Below are positions 15,857-22,911 of a stretch of DNA of 64,000 nucleotides, one piece after another; positions within the stretch are counted from its first letter, which is position 1, and each line of letters begins with the position of its first letter. Both the position numbers and the translations under genes were made by a program. The stretch covers positions 62,001 to 126,000 of the forward strand of contig CAZZCU010000003.1 of assembly GCA_964652825.1 (NCBI GenBank). Reading direction: 5' to 3'. The notes below the pieces were generated by a model, which worked only from the letters and a program-made list of their open reading frames with translations, was not told where the DNA came from and made no database searches. The DNA comes from CAZZCU01 sp964652825 (GTDB lineage Bacteria > Bdellovibrionota_B > Oligoflexia > Oligoflexales > CAZZCU01).

Positions 15857-16880
15857 GTGCCTCCCCTTGTGATTTTTCGACATGACCGATCGCATAAATA
15901 TCAATGCCAAGGGCTTTCGCTGCTGTTACAAATTTGCTTTCCATACTTGCTTGGACTACGGCAATCATGCCCGCGCCCATGTTGAATACCGGTTCGACGT
16001 CTTCAATGGTGGCGGTGTTTTGGAGAATGAATTCACGCATCCATGTTGGAGTGGGTAATGCCGCGCGATTGATAACACAAACATGATCAACGGGTATGAC
16101 GCGTGGCAGGTTGCCAGAAATACCGCCGCCGGTAATGTGTGCCAATGCCAGCAAGCAGTTGTTACTGTTTTGTTCAATCAACGCCGGAATCTCGCTATAG
16201 ATACGAGTAGGAGTCAGAAGTTTTTTGATGAGGTCGGGCGAAGCTTGTGCCGGCGTGGTTTTGAGCCAGTGGCGAATCAATGAATAGCCATTACTATGAA
16301 AACCACTGCTGGGCATGGCATATAGTTTGGCGCCGGCAATAACACGATCTTTCCCAAGAATGTTCTGGTTATCGACGACGCCGACGACAAAGCCGGCCAG
16401 ATCAAATTCCCCGCGTTGATAAAGCCCCGGTAGTTCGGCGGTTTCACCGCCAAGTAGTGCCGTGTCACAGAGTGTTAGTCCGCGCCGAATACCTTGGAGA
16501 ATGGCGCGAAATTGTTCGGGCTGAAGTTTGCCTGTTGCGTAGTAATCCAGGAAAAACATCGGACGCGCACCGACTGTGTACAGATCGTTTACGCACATGG
16601 CGACAAGATCAATCCCGAGATTCTCGAGTTGATTGTTCTCGATACCGAGTAACAGCTTGGTGCCGACACCGTCCGTGCTTGATACCAGAATTGGATCTTT
16701 GATGCCGCGTAAGTTCGGGCGAAACAATGCCGCAAAGCCGCCGATTCCTGAGACGACGTCGCCGGCTTTGGTAGTACTGCCGGATTTATCCTTGTGCAGC
16801 CAGTCAACTAAAGTGTCAGCAAGCTCGGTATCAACGCCAGATTGTTTGTAGAGATCTCGGGAATCTGGCGGGTTGGTCAT
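15837..16880 (-). CDS. purM: Phosphoribosylformylglycinamidine cyclo-ligase
   Basis: A 347-residue AIR synthetase of de novo purine synthesis, converting FGAM to AIR with ATP. The family motifs SGVDTELAD, VVSGIGGFAALF, STDGVGTKL, DLVAMCVNDL, LGGETAELPG and PSSGFHSNGYSL are all present. The ATG at 16880 is used: AGGTG lies upstream and it forms an ATGA four-base overlap with the preceding IGPS-like gene; an in-frame GTG three codons earlier is less likely. Its 3' end overlaps pyrB. No other pur gene is in the window. Confidence 0.95.
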   Translation of the reverse strand: MTNPPDSRDLYKQSGVDTELADTLVDWLHKDKSGSTTKAGDVVSGIGGFAALFRPNLRGIKDPILVSSTDGVGTKLLLGIENNQLENLGIDLVAMCVNDLYTVGARPMFFLDYYATGKLQPEQFRAILQGIRRGLTLCDTALLGGETAELPGLYQRGEFDLAGFVVGVVDNQNILGKDRVIAGAKLYAMPSSGFHSNGYSLIRHWLKTTPAQASPDLIKKLLTPTRIYSEIPALIEQNSNNCLLALAHITGGGISGNLPRVIPVDHVCVINRAALPTPTWMREFILQNTATIEDVEPVFNMGAGMIAVVQASMESKFVTAAKALGIDIYAIGHVEKSQGEARVEYNI

Positions 16881-17587
16881 AATAAACACCTGCTGTAGAC
16901 GTGAACAACAGCCGCTTTATCTTGCGCATCGTCTTTGAGCATAATGCGACGACGCTCCAGCCAGACACGCGGCAAAATATCTTCGGATTGACGCGCGCGT
17001 TGCAACATGTCGGTATGGGTCCGTGCTGAATTGGGATTTATTAAGACAATGGGCGCATCTGTTTTGAGTGCTATTTCCAATTGTGCTCCGTCGTCACATT
17101 GCAAGCAGGCTTCTAAACCAAGATCGCGACCTATTTCTACAAAATATTGCGCTAACGCCAAATCAATTGGCAAGAGCGGGATAACCATGCCGGCCGCTCG
17201 GGCGGCGCGGACGACGTAGATCTGATATTCATCAAGAAAGTGATCGCGAATGAGCGCGGGAATACCCTGGTTGGCGCAGGTCTCCAGGAGGATTGATTCT
17301 TGTAAACTATCGAGCGAACTCGATTGCGTGATGCAAATCCCGGGCGATTGTATCATTGCTGCTTGTTGCAACACGCTTAGATCATCGCTATCACTCTCGA
17401 TGATCTCGGGTTGGTGTGGTGTGATATCACCGGCCTTAAGCCAGTTCAACTTTGCCGTGGTCGGTGGCGTGTTGTCGATGACGGCTTTCAAATGCGCCAG
17501 CGGACGCAGACGTTTGGCAGCTGCAATGGCATCAAATTTATGGTTTACGGACAAGTCGTGCATAGTTTTTGTCTTGATTTTAGACAT
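16877..17587 (-). CDS. Degenerate indole-glycerol-phosphate synthase-like protein
   Basis: A 236-residue TIM-barrel-like protein. ALIRDHFLDEYQIYVVRAA, LGLEACLQCDDGAQLEIAL and PIVLINPNSARTHTDML align with TrpC (PVLRKDF..D.YQI..AR, LG...LVEVH...EL..AL, GINNR.L.T). Catalytic positions are altered: the first Glu of the IAEIK-type motif becomes His (LAHLK), RKDF becomes IRDH, VEVH becomes LQCD, and the final ESGI loop is missing. IGPS activity is therefore unlikely. It is first in the purM-pyrB operon, coupled to purM by ATGA, so a regulatory, scaffold or new catalytic role is possible. ATG 17587 is chosen; a TTG at 17611 is an alternative. Confidence 0.65.
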   Translation of the reverse strand: MSKIKTKTMHDLSVNHKFDAIAAAKRLRPLAHLKAVIDNTPPTTAKLNWLKAGDITPHQPEIIESDSDDLSVLQQAAMIQSPGICITQSSSLDSLQESILLETCANQGIPALIRDHFLDEYQIYVVRAARAAGMVIPLLPIDLALAQYFVEIGRDLGLEACLQCDDGAQLEIALKTDAPIVLINPNSARTHTDMLQRARQSEDILPRVWLERRRIMLKDDAQDKAAVVHVYSRCLL

Positions 17588-17661
17588 TGGTACTTTAACA
17601 AAATTTTGCAACTTATGCTTGTAACATTCGCAGGGACTTCGTCTGAAGCAAGGGATGTGTC

Positions 17662-17688
17662 TAAACTTTTTACACTTTTTGCCGATGA
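17662..17688 (+). promoter_or_regulatory. sigma-28 promoter of OmpA-domain gene
   Basis: TAAACTTT (17662-17669), eleven bases, then GCCGATGA (17681-17688). Seven of eight positions match in each box relative to TAAAGTTT-N11-GCCGATAA. The downstream start codon is 36 bases away. Confidence 0.78.
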
Positions 17689-17724
17689 AATCTCAGTCAT
17701 GAGCAGTGCATAGGAGTGCAAGAG

Positions 17725-18537
17725 ATGAAGCATTTATCCGCATCATTCAGTCTAAGGACGTCACTGATTGTCGTGATGATCTGTTGGGGCGCTAGCGTTT
17801 CGGCCGGTGAAATGTCACTTGATGGCTTGCCCGGATCGCCGGCGTTTAAGATTGCCCAATATGCTGATGTGGCGGCGGCCTCAGGCATGGTGGTTATCGC
17901 TGGCGGCAGTGCGGATGGCATCTTGGACGGCGCAACGTTTGAGTCTTATCGGCTCACTTCCGGTCAGCCGGGAACATTCGTTCCAGCGCGCAAACCTATT
18001 TGGATTAAGACCGGCGAGCTCAAAAGTATTCAGATATTTGAGCGTCATACTATCGCGGCCCTTACGCTGAGCGGGACACCCATAGCAAAGGCTTTCTTCC
18101 CAAAGTATCCCGGAGTTATGGCCGGTGACGTCGTTATCGAAAAACGCCTAGCGATCGACCAAAATCTGGCGGTAACGCCGCAAGCTGAGTTGAAATATCG
18201 TGAGTTGTTCCAGGATCCGAATGCGACGGCCGTGAATCTTGAGCTTAGCTCCGCAGGTCGCGAGCATCTGCGCGAGGCGGCGGCGGCTTTTGCCGGCAAA
18301 CGCGTCGGTATGTTGGTGGTCGAGGGTCATACGGATCAAATCGGACCAAGTGATCGTAATCAGGTGGAGTCTTATCAGCGCGCGATGGCCGTGCGTCAGA
18401 CACTGATCAATGAGTTCGGCTTTGACGAAAATCGGGTGACGGCAATTGGTTTGGGCGAGACGGAACCGCTTGAAGAAAGCTATGTCCCAGGCTTTAGGAC
18501 AACGAATCGACGCATTGTGATAAAAGTCATCAACTGA
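17725..18537 (+). CDS. FlgT-like/OmpA-domain flagellar envelope protein (putative)
   Basis: A 270-residue exported protein (signal peptide to about SVSA, residue 27). The C-terminal third is an OmpA peptidoglycan-binding domain (VEGHTDQIGPSDRN, YQRAMAVRQTL, RVTAIGLGETEP, TNRRIVIKV). The N-terminal half (SADGILDGATFESYR, IKTGELKSIQIFE, FPKYPGVMAGDVV) resembles the C-terminal domain of FlgT, the H-ring protein of sheathed polar flagella; this match is from memory and needs a profile search. The sigma-28 promoter 36 bases upstream ties it to late flagellar genes, so it may anchor a ring or sheath to peptidoglycan. TAGGAG precedes ATG 17725. A strong terminator follows. Confidence 0.75.
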   Translation: MKHLSASFSLRTSLIVVMICWGASVSAGEMSLDGLPGSPAFKIAQYADVAAASGMVVIAGGSADGILDGATFESYRLTSGQPGTFVPARKPIWIKTGELKSIQIFERHTIAALTLSGTPIAKAFFPKYPGVMAGDVVIEKRLAIDQNLAVTPQAELKYRELFQDPNATAVNLELSSAGREHLREAAAAFAGKRVGMLVVEGHTDQIGPSDRNQVESYQRAMAVRQTLINEFGFDENRVTAIGLGETEPLEESYVPGFRTTNRRIVIKVIN

Positions 18538-18586
18538 AGTAAATACGCAGGCAGTCGCTTGGACTGCTCGCATTTTCTATGTTAAG

Positions 18587-18612
18587 ACCCCTGCACACGC
18601 AGGGGTTTTTTT
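18587..18612 (+). terminator. Intrinsic terminator that also contains mutM's ribosome site
   Basis: ACCCCTGC (18587-18594), loop ACAC, GCAGGGGT (18599-18606), then seven T's up to 18612. The mutM ATG begins at 18613, so the only Shine-Dalgarno candidate (AGGGG, 18601-18605) is in the 3' arm of the stem. Confidence 0.9.
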
Positions 18613-19449
18613 ATGCCGGAATTACCAGAAGTCGAATGCCTCACCCGCGCCGTCGCCTCAGTGGCGGAGGGTCGTGTGGTCGAAGATTTACTTTTTTTCC
18701 GCAAGGATTTGCGCGAGCCTATCCCGATCACGGCTTTGCGGCGAGCACTGCTGGCGCAGCCGTTGCGGCGTATTTATCGTCGTTCCAAATACATGATTTT
18801 TGCGACGGATGGCGGTTACGGGCTGCTGCATTTGGGTATGACCGGCAACCTCTTGTTGCGCAATGATCTCAACGATCGCCTGAAACACACGCATTTTGCC
18901 ATTCAGCTGGCAGCGACTCGGGATGCGCCGCGGCAGTACCTACACTACGTGGATCCGCGGCGTTTTGGACGTCTTTCTGCCTGTAAGCCGGGTGCCATCG
19001 CCGGACATCCTTACCTGGCTGAGCTGGGTCCTGAGCCGTTGGAGATCAGGAATCTGGGGCGGCATTTGTTTGAGGCGAGCTGTGGACGTAAGCAGGCGGT
19101 TAAGGCTTTTCTGATGGATGCTCATATCGTGGTGGGTGTCGGCAATATCTATGCGAGCGAGTCGCTATACCGCGCAGGCATTCATCCGGCGCGCCCCGCC
19201 GGTAGCGTTGCGGCGAGCGAATATCGCCTGCTCGCACAATGTATTCGTCAGACCTTGCGTGCGGCGATTAAGGCGGGAGGTACAACATTTAGGGATTATA
19301 AGAGCGCCGATGGCGAGCCGGGGTATTTTGCCCTGCAGCTGGTTGTTTATGGAAATGCTGGAAATCATTGTAAAAAATGCCACACCATCATTCAAGAGCA
19401 ACGTATAGCTGGTCGTAGCAGCTTCTTCTGCGCCATTTGTCAAAATTGA
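18613..19449 (+). CDS. mutM: Formamidopyrimidine-DNA glycosylase
   Basis: A 278-residue Fpg/MutM that excises 8-oxoguanine and cuts the strand by beta,delta-elimination. It starts MPELPEVE, giving the catalytic Pro2 and Glu3 after Met removal, has the conserved RRFG after DP (VDPRRFGRL), GVGNIYASESLYRAGIHP, and a C-terminal zinc finger CKKC...CAIC spaced by 16 residues. The start is fixed by Pro2. The start codon immediately follows the T-tract of the previous gene's terminator, so its ribosome site is folded in that hairpin when transcription reads through. The next gene is a flagellin with its own promoter. Confidence 0.95.
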   Translation: MPELPEVECLTRAVASVAEGRVVEDLLFFRKDLREPIPITALRRALLAQPLRRIYRRSKYMIFATDGGYGLLHLGMTGNLLLRNDLNDRLKHTHFAIQLAATRDAPRQYLHYVDPRRFGRLSACKPGAIAGHPYLAELGPEPLEIRNLGRHLFEASCGRKQAVKAFLMDAHIVVGVGNIYASESLYRAGIHPARPAGSVAASEYRLLAQCIRQTLRAAIKAGGTTFRDYKSADGEPGYFALQLVVYGNAGNHCKKCHTIIQEQRIAGRSSFFCAICQN

Positions 19450-19521
19450 AAATTCTTTAAAAAATTCCTTTAAATTTATTATTCTGAAAATATCTATGTA
19501 ATTCATAGAACTTTTATTAAT

Positions 19522-19548
19522 TAAAGTTTAAAATTAATAATTCGATAA
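19522..19548 (+). promoter_or_regulatory. sigma-28 promoter of third flagellin
   Basis: A perfect TAAAGTTT (19522-19529), eleven bases, then TTCGATAA (19541-19548, 6/8). It is the best -35 match of the four sigma-28 sites. The predicted start is near 19555, 43 bases before the ATG. Confidence 0.82.
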
Positions 19549-19579
19549 CATTATTATTAATAATAGAGCATAATTTTAA

Positions 19580-19596
19580 GAGCATAGGAGTTGCTC
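19580..19596 (+). promoter_or_regulatory. Hairpin presenting flagellin Shine-Dalgarno in its loop
   Basis: GAGCA (19580-19584) pairs with TGCTC (19592-19596); the 7-base loop TAGGAGT contains the Shine-Dalgarno GGAG. The ATG starts two bases after the stem. GGA in the loop of a short stem over the ribosome site is the classical CsrA/RsmA target form. The structure is seen; CsrA control is inferred. Confidence 0.5.
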
Positions 19597-19597
19597 C

Positions 19598-20488
19598 ATG
19601 GGTCTACGCATTAAGACGAATGTTGCCTCGCTCGTCAGTCAGCGCCAACTTGCGAATTCAACCAAAAGCCTCAATGACAGCATGGAGCGCATGGCCAGTG
19701 GCCATCGTATTAATAAATCCGCTGATGATGCCGCCGGTCTGGCGATCTCTGAGAAGCTTCACGCCAAAATCCGCAGTCTGGATCAGGCGCGTCGTAATGC
19801 CACGGATGGTATCTCGTTGGTTCAGGTCGCCGAAGGCGGCATGAATGAAGTGACTAATATCATGATTCGCTTGCGCGAGCTGGCAACCCAGGCCGCCTCG
19901 GATACTATCAGCAATACCGAACGGCAATTTACCAACCGCGAATATACGCAGTTGGTCGAGGAAGTGGATCGTATCGCCGCGACCACGGAGTTTAATGGTC
20001 TACAACTGTTACGGGGATCCGAAGGTAACAATGGCGAGGAAGAGATAAGTATTCACGTCGGGGCTGGCGATGGCTTGTTGGCCGAGAACGTCGATACGAT
20101 CAATATCAACGTCGAGTCCTTTCGCTTTTATAAGATGGATGAATATGGGTTTGATGCGCAAGGTGCTGAGATCGGCCCGTTGGAGAGCGGTGACGATTTC
20201 AGTCGCGAGACGGCCGCCGAGAAGCTTGGGCAAATCGACGAGATGCTGAATCATATTGCCTCGGGACGTGCGACGTTGGGCTCCAAACAAAGCCGTTTGC
20301 AATCAGCGATCGCCAATCTCAACATTCAGATCGAAAACCTGCAATCCAGTCGTAGCCGTATCAAGGATGTGGACTTTGCCTCTGAGAGCGCAAACTTTAC
20401 ACAGAGTAAAATTTTACAGCAGGCGGGGATTTCGGTGCTGTCGCAGGCGAATGTGGCACCTGATGTTGTGCTCAGCCTACTCCGCTGA
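19598..20488 (+). CDS. fliC: Flagellin (third)
   Basis: A 296-residue flagellin with N-terminal MGLRIKTNVASLVSQRQL and ASGHRINKSADDAAGLAISE, and C-terminal DVDFASESANFTQSKILQQ followed by AGISVLSQANVAPDVVLSLLR. The middle region (about 140-205) is acidic and short, like the first copy, to which it looks closer than to the second. It is 17 kb from the tandem pair and has its own sigma-28 promoter and strong terminator, so it can be expressed independently. SD GGAG lies in a small hairpin next to the ATG. Together with the other two, it implies a filament of several flagellins. Confidence 0.95.
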   Translation: MGLRIKTNVASLVSQRQLANSTKSLNDSMERMASGHRINKSADDAAGLAISEKLHAKIRSLDQARRNATDGISLVQVAEGGMNEVTNIMIRLRELATQAASDTISNTERQFTNREYTQLVEEVDRIAATTEFNGLQLLRGSEGNNGEEEISIHVGAGDGLLAENVDTININVESFRFYKMDEYGFDAQGAEIGPLESGDDFSRETAAEKLGQIDEMLNHIASGRATLGSKQSRLQSAIANLNIQIENLQSSRSRIKDVDFASESANFTQSKILQQAGISVLSQANVAPDVVLSLLR

Positions 20489-20524
20489 TTTGGTAACATT
20501 TTTTTACCGCAAGGTTTTGCAATG

Positions 20525-20558
20525 ATACTGGCCCCTAAGGGCCAGTATTTTTCTTTTT
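20525..20558 (+). terminator. Strong intrinsic terminator of third flagellin
   Basis: A 10-bp perfect stem ATACTGGCCC/GGGCCAGTAT (20525-20534, 20539-20548), loop CTAA, followed by TTTTTCTTTTT. It isolates the flagellin from the HTH_8 gene. Confidence 0.93.
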
Positions 20559-20606
20559 ATCCTAAAATTAATGTGATTTCAGATGGTTATAATATTTTTG
20601 CGAACC

Positions 20607-20622
20607 TGGTCCTCAACTTGCT
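20607..20622 (+). promoter_or_regulatory. Possible sigma-54 promoter
   Basis: TGG-TCCT-CAAC-TTGCT has the invariant GG and GC exactly ten bases apart and a perfect -12 TTGC; the -24 box matches only TGG and one C. It lies about 90 bases before the orphan HTH_8 gene. A TATAAT-like box (20656-20661) downstream is an alternative. Confidence 0.4.
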
Positions 20623-20709
20623 TAAGAACAATCTCTTAGGGGGCGTGACTGTTTATATAATGAGCAGCGCGGCAGAGATAATGTGCAAGGAGAACAGGGG
20701 AGTTTTGTG

Positions 20710-20931
20710 ATGGAAGTTCATCAAGCGAATGGCGCAAAAGTAGAGGCCACCGTTTCTTCGGAAATCAGCTTTCGGTTGGGCACTAAGTTGGACGAGATCG
20801 AGCGTATCGCTATTCTCGAAACACTTAAGCAGCAAGGCTTTAACCGTACGCGCGCCGCCATAGTGTTGGGCATTGGCATTCGCACCTTGCAACGTAAACT
20901 CAAAAAATACAGCTCTCTGCAGTCCATTTAG
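20710..20931 (+). CDS. Orphan Fis-type (HTH_8) DNA-binding protein
   Basis: A 73-residue protein read from ATG 20710 (GGGGAG eight bases upstream). Residues about 30-70 form the C-terminal helix-turn-helix of sigma-54 activators: DEIERIAILETLKQQG, then NRTRAAIVLGIGIRTLQRKLKKY. No AAA+ or sensor domain is present, and no upstream remnants are seen, so it appears to be a genuine stand-alone DNA-binding domain. Position after a flagellin, behind a possible sigma-54 site, suggests a flagellar regulatory role: it could compete with full-length activators at enhancers or act as a small Fis-like bridging protein. Confidence 0.8.
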   Translation: MEVHQANGAKVEATVSSEISFRLGTKLDEIERIAILETLKQQGFNRTRAAIVLGIGIRTLQRKLKKYSSLQSI

Positions 20932-20971
20932 TCTGGGTTACCGGAGTGGTGGATTTCGCCATTGATCTTGG

Positions 20972-21000
20972 TTGACAGATCCGAGAGCGACTAATATAAC
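20972..21000 (+). promoter_or_regulatory. Housekeeping promoter of tRNA-Ile
   Basis: Perfect TTGACA (20972-20977), 17 bases, TATAAC (20995-21000). Predicted start about 21007, 27 bases before the tRNA. It shows a sigma-70 consensus like that of E. coli. Confidence 0.85.
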
Positions 21001-21033
21001 CCGAGGTCTTCACAGGACTTCCTGTTTTGCTCT

Positions 21034-21110
21034 GGGTTTGTAGCTCAGGTGGTTAGAGCACACGCCTGATAAGCGTGAGGTCGGTGGTTCGAGTCCACTC
21101 AAACCCACCA
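21034..21110 (+). tRNA. tRNA-Ile (GAU anticodon), CCA encoded
   Basis: A 77-base cloverleaf with acceptor GGGTTTG/CAAACCC, D-arm AGCTCAGGTGGTTAGAGC, anticodon loop CTGATAA, TGGTTCGAGTCCA T-arm and genomic CCA. It has its own promoter and lies alone, not in an rRNA spacer as often for this tRNA. The rest of 20932-21342 beyond tRNA and promoter holds nothing I can name; 21111-21342 is AT-rich. Confidence 0.97.
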
Positions 21111-21342
21111 CTGTCTTTCTCTTGGCCAGCAAGGGATGCGGTGGTTTTACACCAATCAGATGACTATCTAAAAACCCTGGCTTTGATAACTTAAGTGCTT
21201 CCGCCCACAAGTTTAACTACTTGTTTTATTAGCTGTTTTTTAAATTTTTATCAGCTGTGTAAAGTTTTTAGTCAATAAGTCGATCATGTATCTGATGGTC
21301 ACATCGTTTTTCAAGTGATGTGCGATTGAGGGATACAGGCTT

Positions 21343-22911
21343 ATGCTAAGGACCTTTTTTCTTACATGTTGCCGACAACTTTGGAGCGCGATTTTAATCG
21401 CGTCATTCATGATTTCGTCGTCAGGACATGCAGCAGATGCCCCAAGACTAAAAGGTTTTGTTGTAGACCGCCTGTCCATGGTCATGACTGGCGTGCCCGC
21501 AAGCATGCAAACTATCGACGATTACGAAAAAGGTCGCAAAACCCTATTGCAGATCGCAGAAGAATTAAAACAGCACCCAAGATTTGAGGATCGTCTGGCG
21601 CAATTTTGGGTACGGATTTTTGGTATCAGTAGTCCGACGCAGTTTCTTGAGTTTGTGCTGCTGGCGAATGATGGCAGTCCCACGATGAATAATCTTAATG
21701 GCTTCATCAATGATCGTTTCCGCAGTTATCCGGTTAACAATGCACCTTATTACAGTATTGGTAACTTTGACGGTGGTTATGGCGCATTGTGTACTCGTGC
21801 TCTTTATCCTGATCCCGCTATTCGGGTGGGAGAGTATTATTCCATCAATTGGCCAGATGCTTCGCTACCAGCAGATAAGCGAAATCGTATTTCTCAGGAG
21901 GATTTGGGCTGCGGTTGCAGTTCTGCGACTAGAATCTATACGTATCAGCCCGTGCCGGTTGTGCCGTGGTGGGATCCGAATATAAAAATCCTGGCTTGCC
22001 CAGGTTTGACGGATGCGGATGTCTGCGGTCCAGATTTACAAAAATGCTGGCCGGATTTTAATATTACTAAGAGTGTTATTCCCAATCACAACATTGCATA
22101 TTCCATGGCGATGGAGCCGGGTTATCTTATTGCTAAAACCATTATTGAAAATCGTTCGTGGCCGGAGGTTCTCACCACCAAAGATGGTGTAGGCAATGCG
22201 GCTTTCCTGACTTTTATTTCTCGCACAGATGTGAGTAGCGAGTATCATAAGCTATCTGGAGGCGTAGACGCATTTCCGAATCTCGCCAATAATCCTGCAC
22301 TCGCCGATGCATTGGCAGATCCGAGCGGCACACTTTTGTTGACTAAAACCGGTTCGGAGTTTGCGCGTTACAAACGTGCCGATCATCATTCCGGTGTTTT
22401 GACGAGTACGGCATTTATACGGCAGTTTAACGGTGCGCGCGCGTATGCCAATGGGTCACGCCAAGCCTTGCTTTGTCGCGAATTCACGGTGCCTGATGGT
22501 GTCGAGCAAGTGGTTAGCTCCGAACCAGATTTGACGAAAAAACCGTTTTGCAGCTCTTGCCACATTACGCTTGAGCCACTTGCTGATTTTTGGCGCGCTT
22601 GGCCGGCCGTTGGCGAAGCGACATTTTATTATTATCCAACCGGTCGCAATCAAGGTGGGCACTATGATGGCAAGCAAGGAACCGGTGTGTCAGGCTTGGC
22701 ATCGATATATGCGGAGAGTTTGGATTTTGATAGTTGCGCAGTTAAGCGTTCTTTTGAATTTCTGATCGGTCGTTCAATGACTAGCGAGGAAATGACCTCT
22801 TATCTACCACCGCTTACGGATCTTTATCGAAGCAAGGGCGAGAAGATTTGGCCGGTAATGTTGGAGATTATTAATTCTCCCGCATTCTCGTCCAGAGGAG
22901 CTAGCCAATGA
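21343..22911 (+). CDS. Exported c-type heme protein, DUF1549-like
   Basis: A 522-residue secreted protein (signal peptide about 1-31). The first 70 mature residues (VVDRLSMVMTGVPASMQ, EELKQHPRFEDRLAQFWVRIFG) resemble the DUF1549 pattern of planctomycete cytochrome-type proteins. A single heme-binding CXXCH (CSSCH, residues 403-407) follows ALLCREF, and the C-terminus (FLIGRSMTSEEMTSYLPPL, MLEIINSPAF) resembles the end of DUF1553/DUF1585-type proteins. Several other cysteines (CGCSS, ACPGLTDADVC) may form disulfides. It heads a four-gene unit and overlaps the next gene by four bases. DUF1549-type proteins are often paired with DUF1501 proteins, as here. Function unknown. Confidence 0.75.
   Translation: MLRTFFLTCCRQLWSAILIASFMISSSGHAADAPRLKGFVVDRLSMVMTGVPASMQTIDDYEKGRKTLLQIAEELKQHPRFEDRLAQFWVRIFGISSPTQFLEFVLLANDGSPTMNNLNGFINDRFRSYPVNNAPYYSIGNFDGGYGALCTRALYPDPAIRVGEYYSINWPDASLPADKRNRISQEDLGCGCSSATRIYTYQPVPVVPWWDPNIKILACPGLTDADVCGPDLQKCWPDFNITKSVIPNHNIAYSMAMEPGYLIAKTIIENRSWPEVLTTKDGVGNAAFLTFISRTDVSSEYHKLSGGVDAFPNLANNPALADALADPSGTLLLTKTGSEFARYKRADHHSGVLTSTAFIRQFNGARAYANGSRQALLCREFTVPDGVEQVVSSEPDLTKKPFCSSCHITLEPLADFWRAWPAVGEATFYYYPTGRNQGGHYDGKQGTGVSGLASIYAESLDFDSCAVKRSFEFLIGRSMTSEEMTSYLPPLTDLYRSKGEKIWPVMLEIINSPAFSSRGASQ

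Noticed and set aside
21010..21210. Minus-strand ORF with GLEPPTSRLSG-type sequence
   Set aside because: This is the well-known false protein from the antisense of a tRNA gene; the tRNA-Ile lies exactly here.
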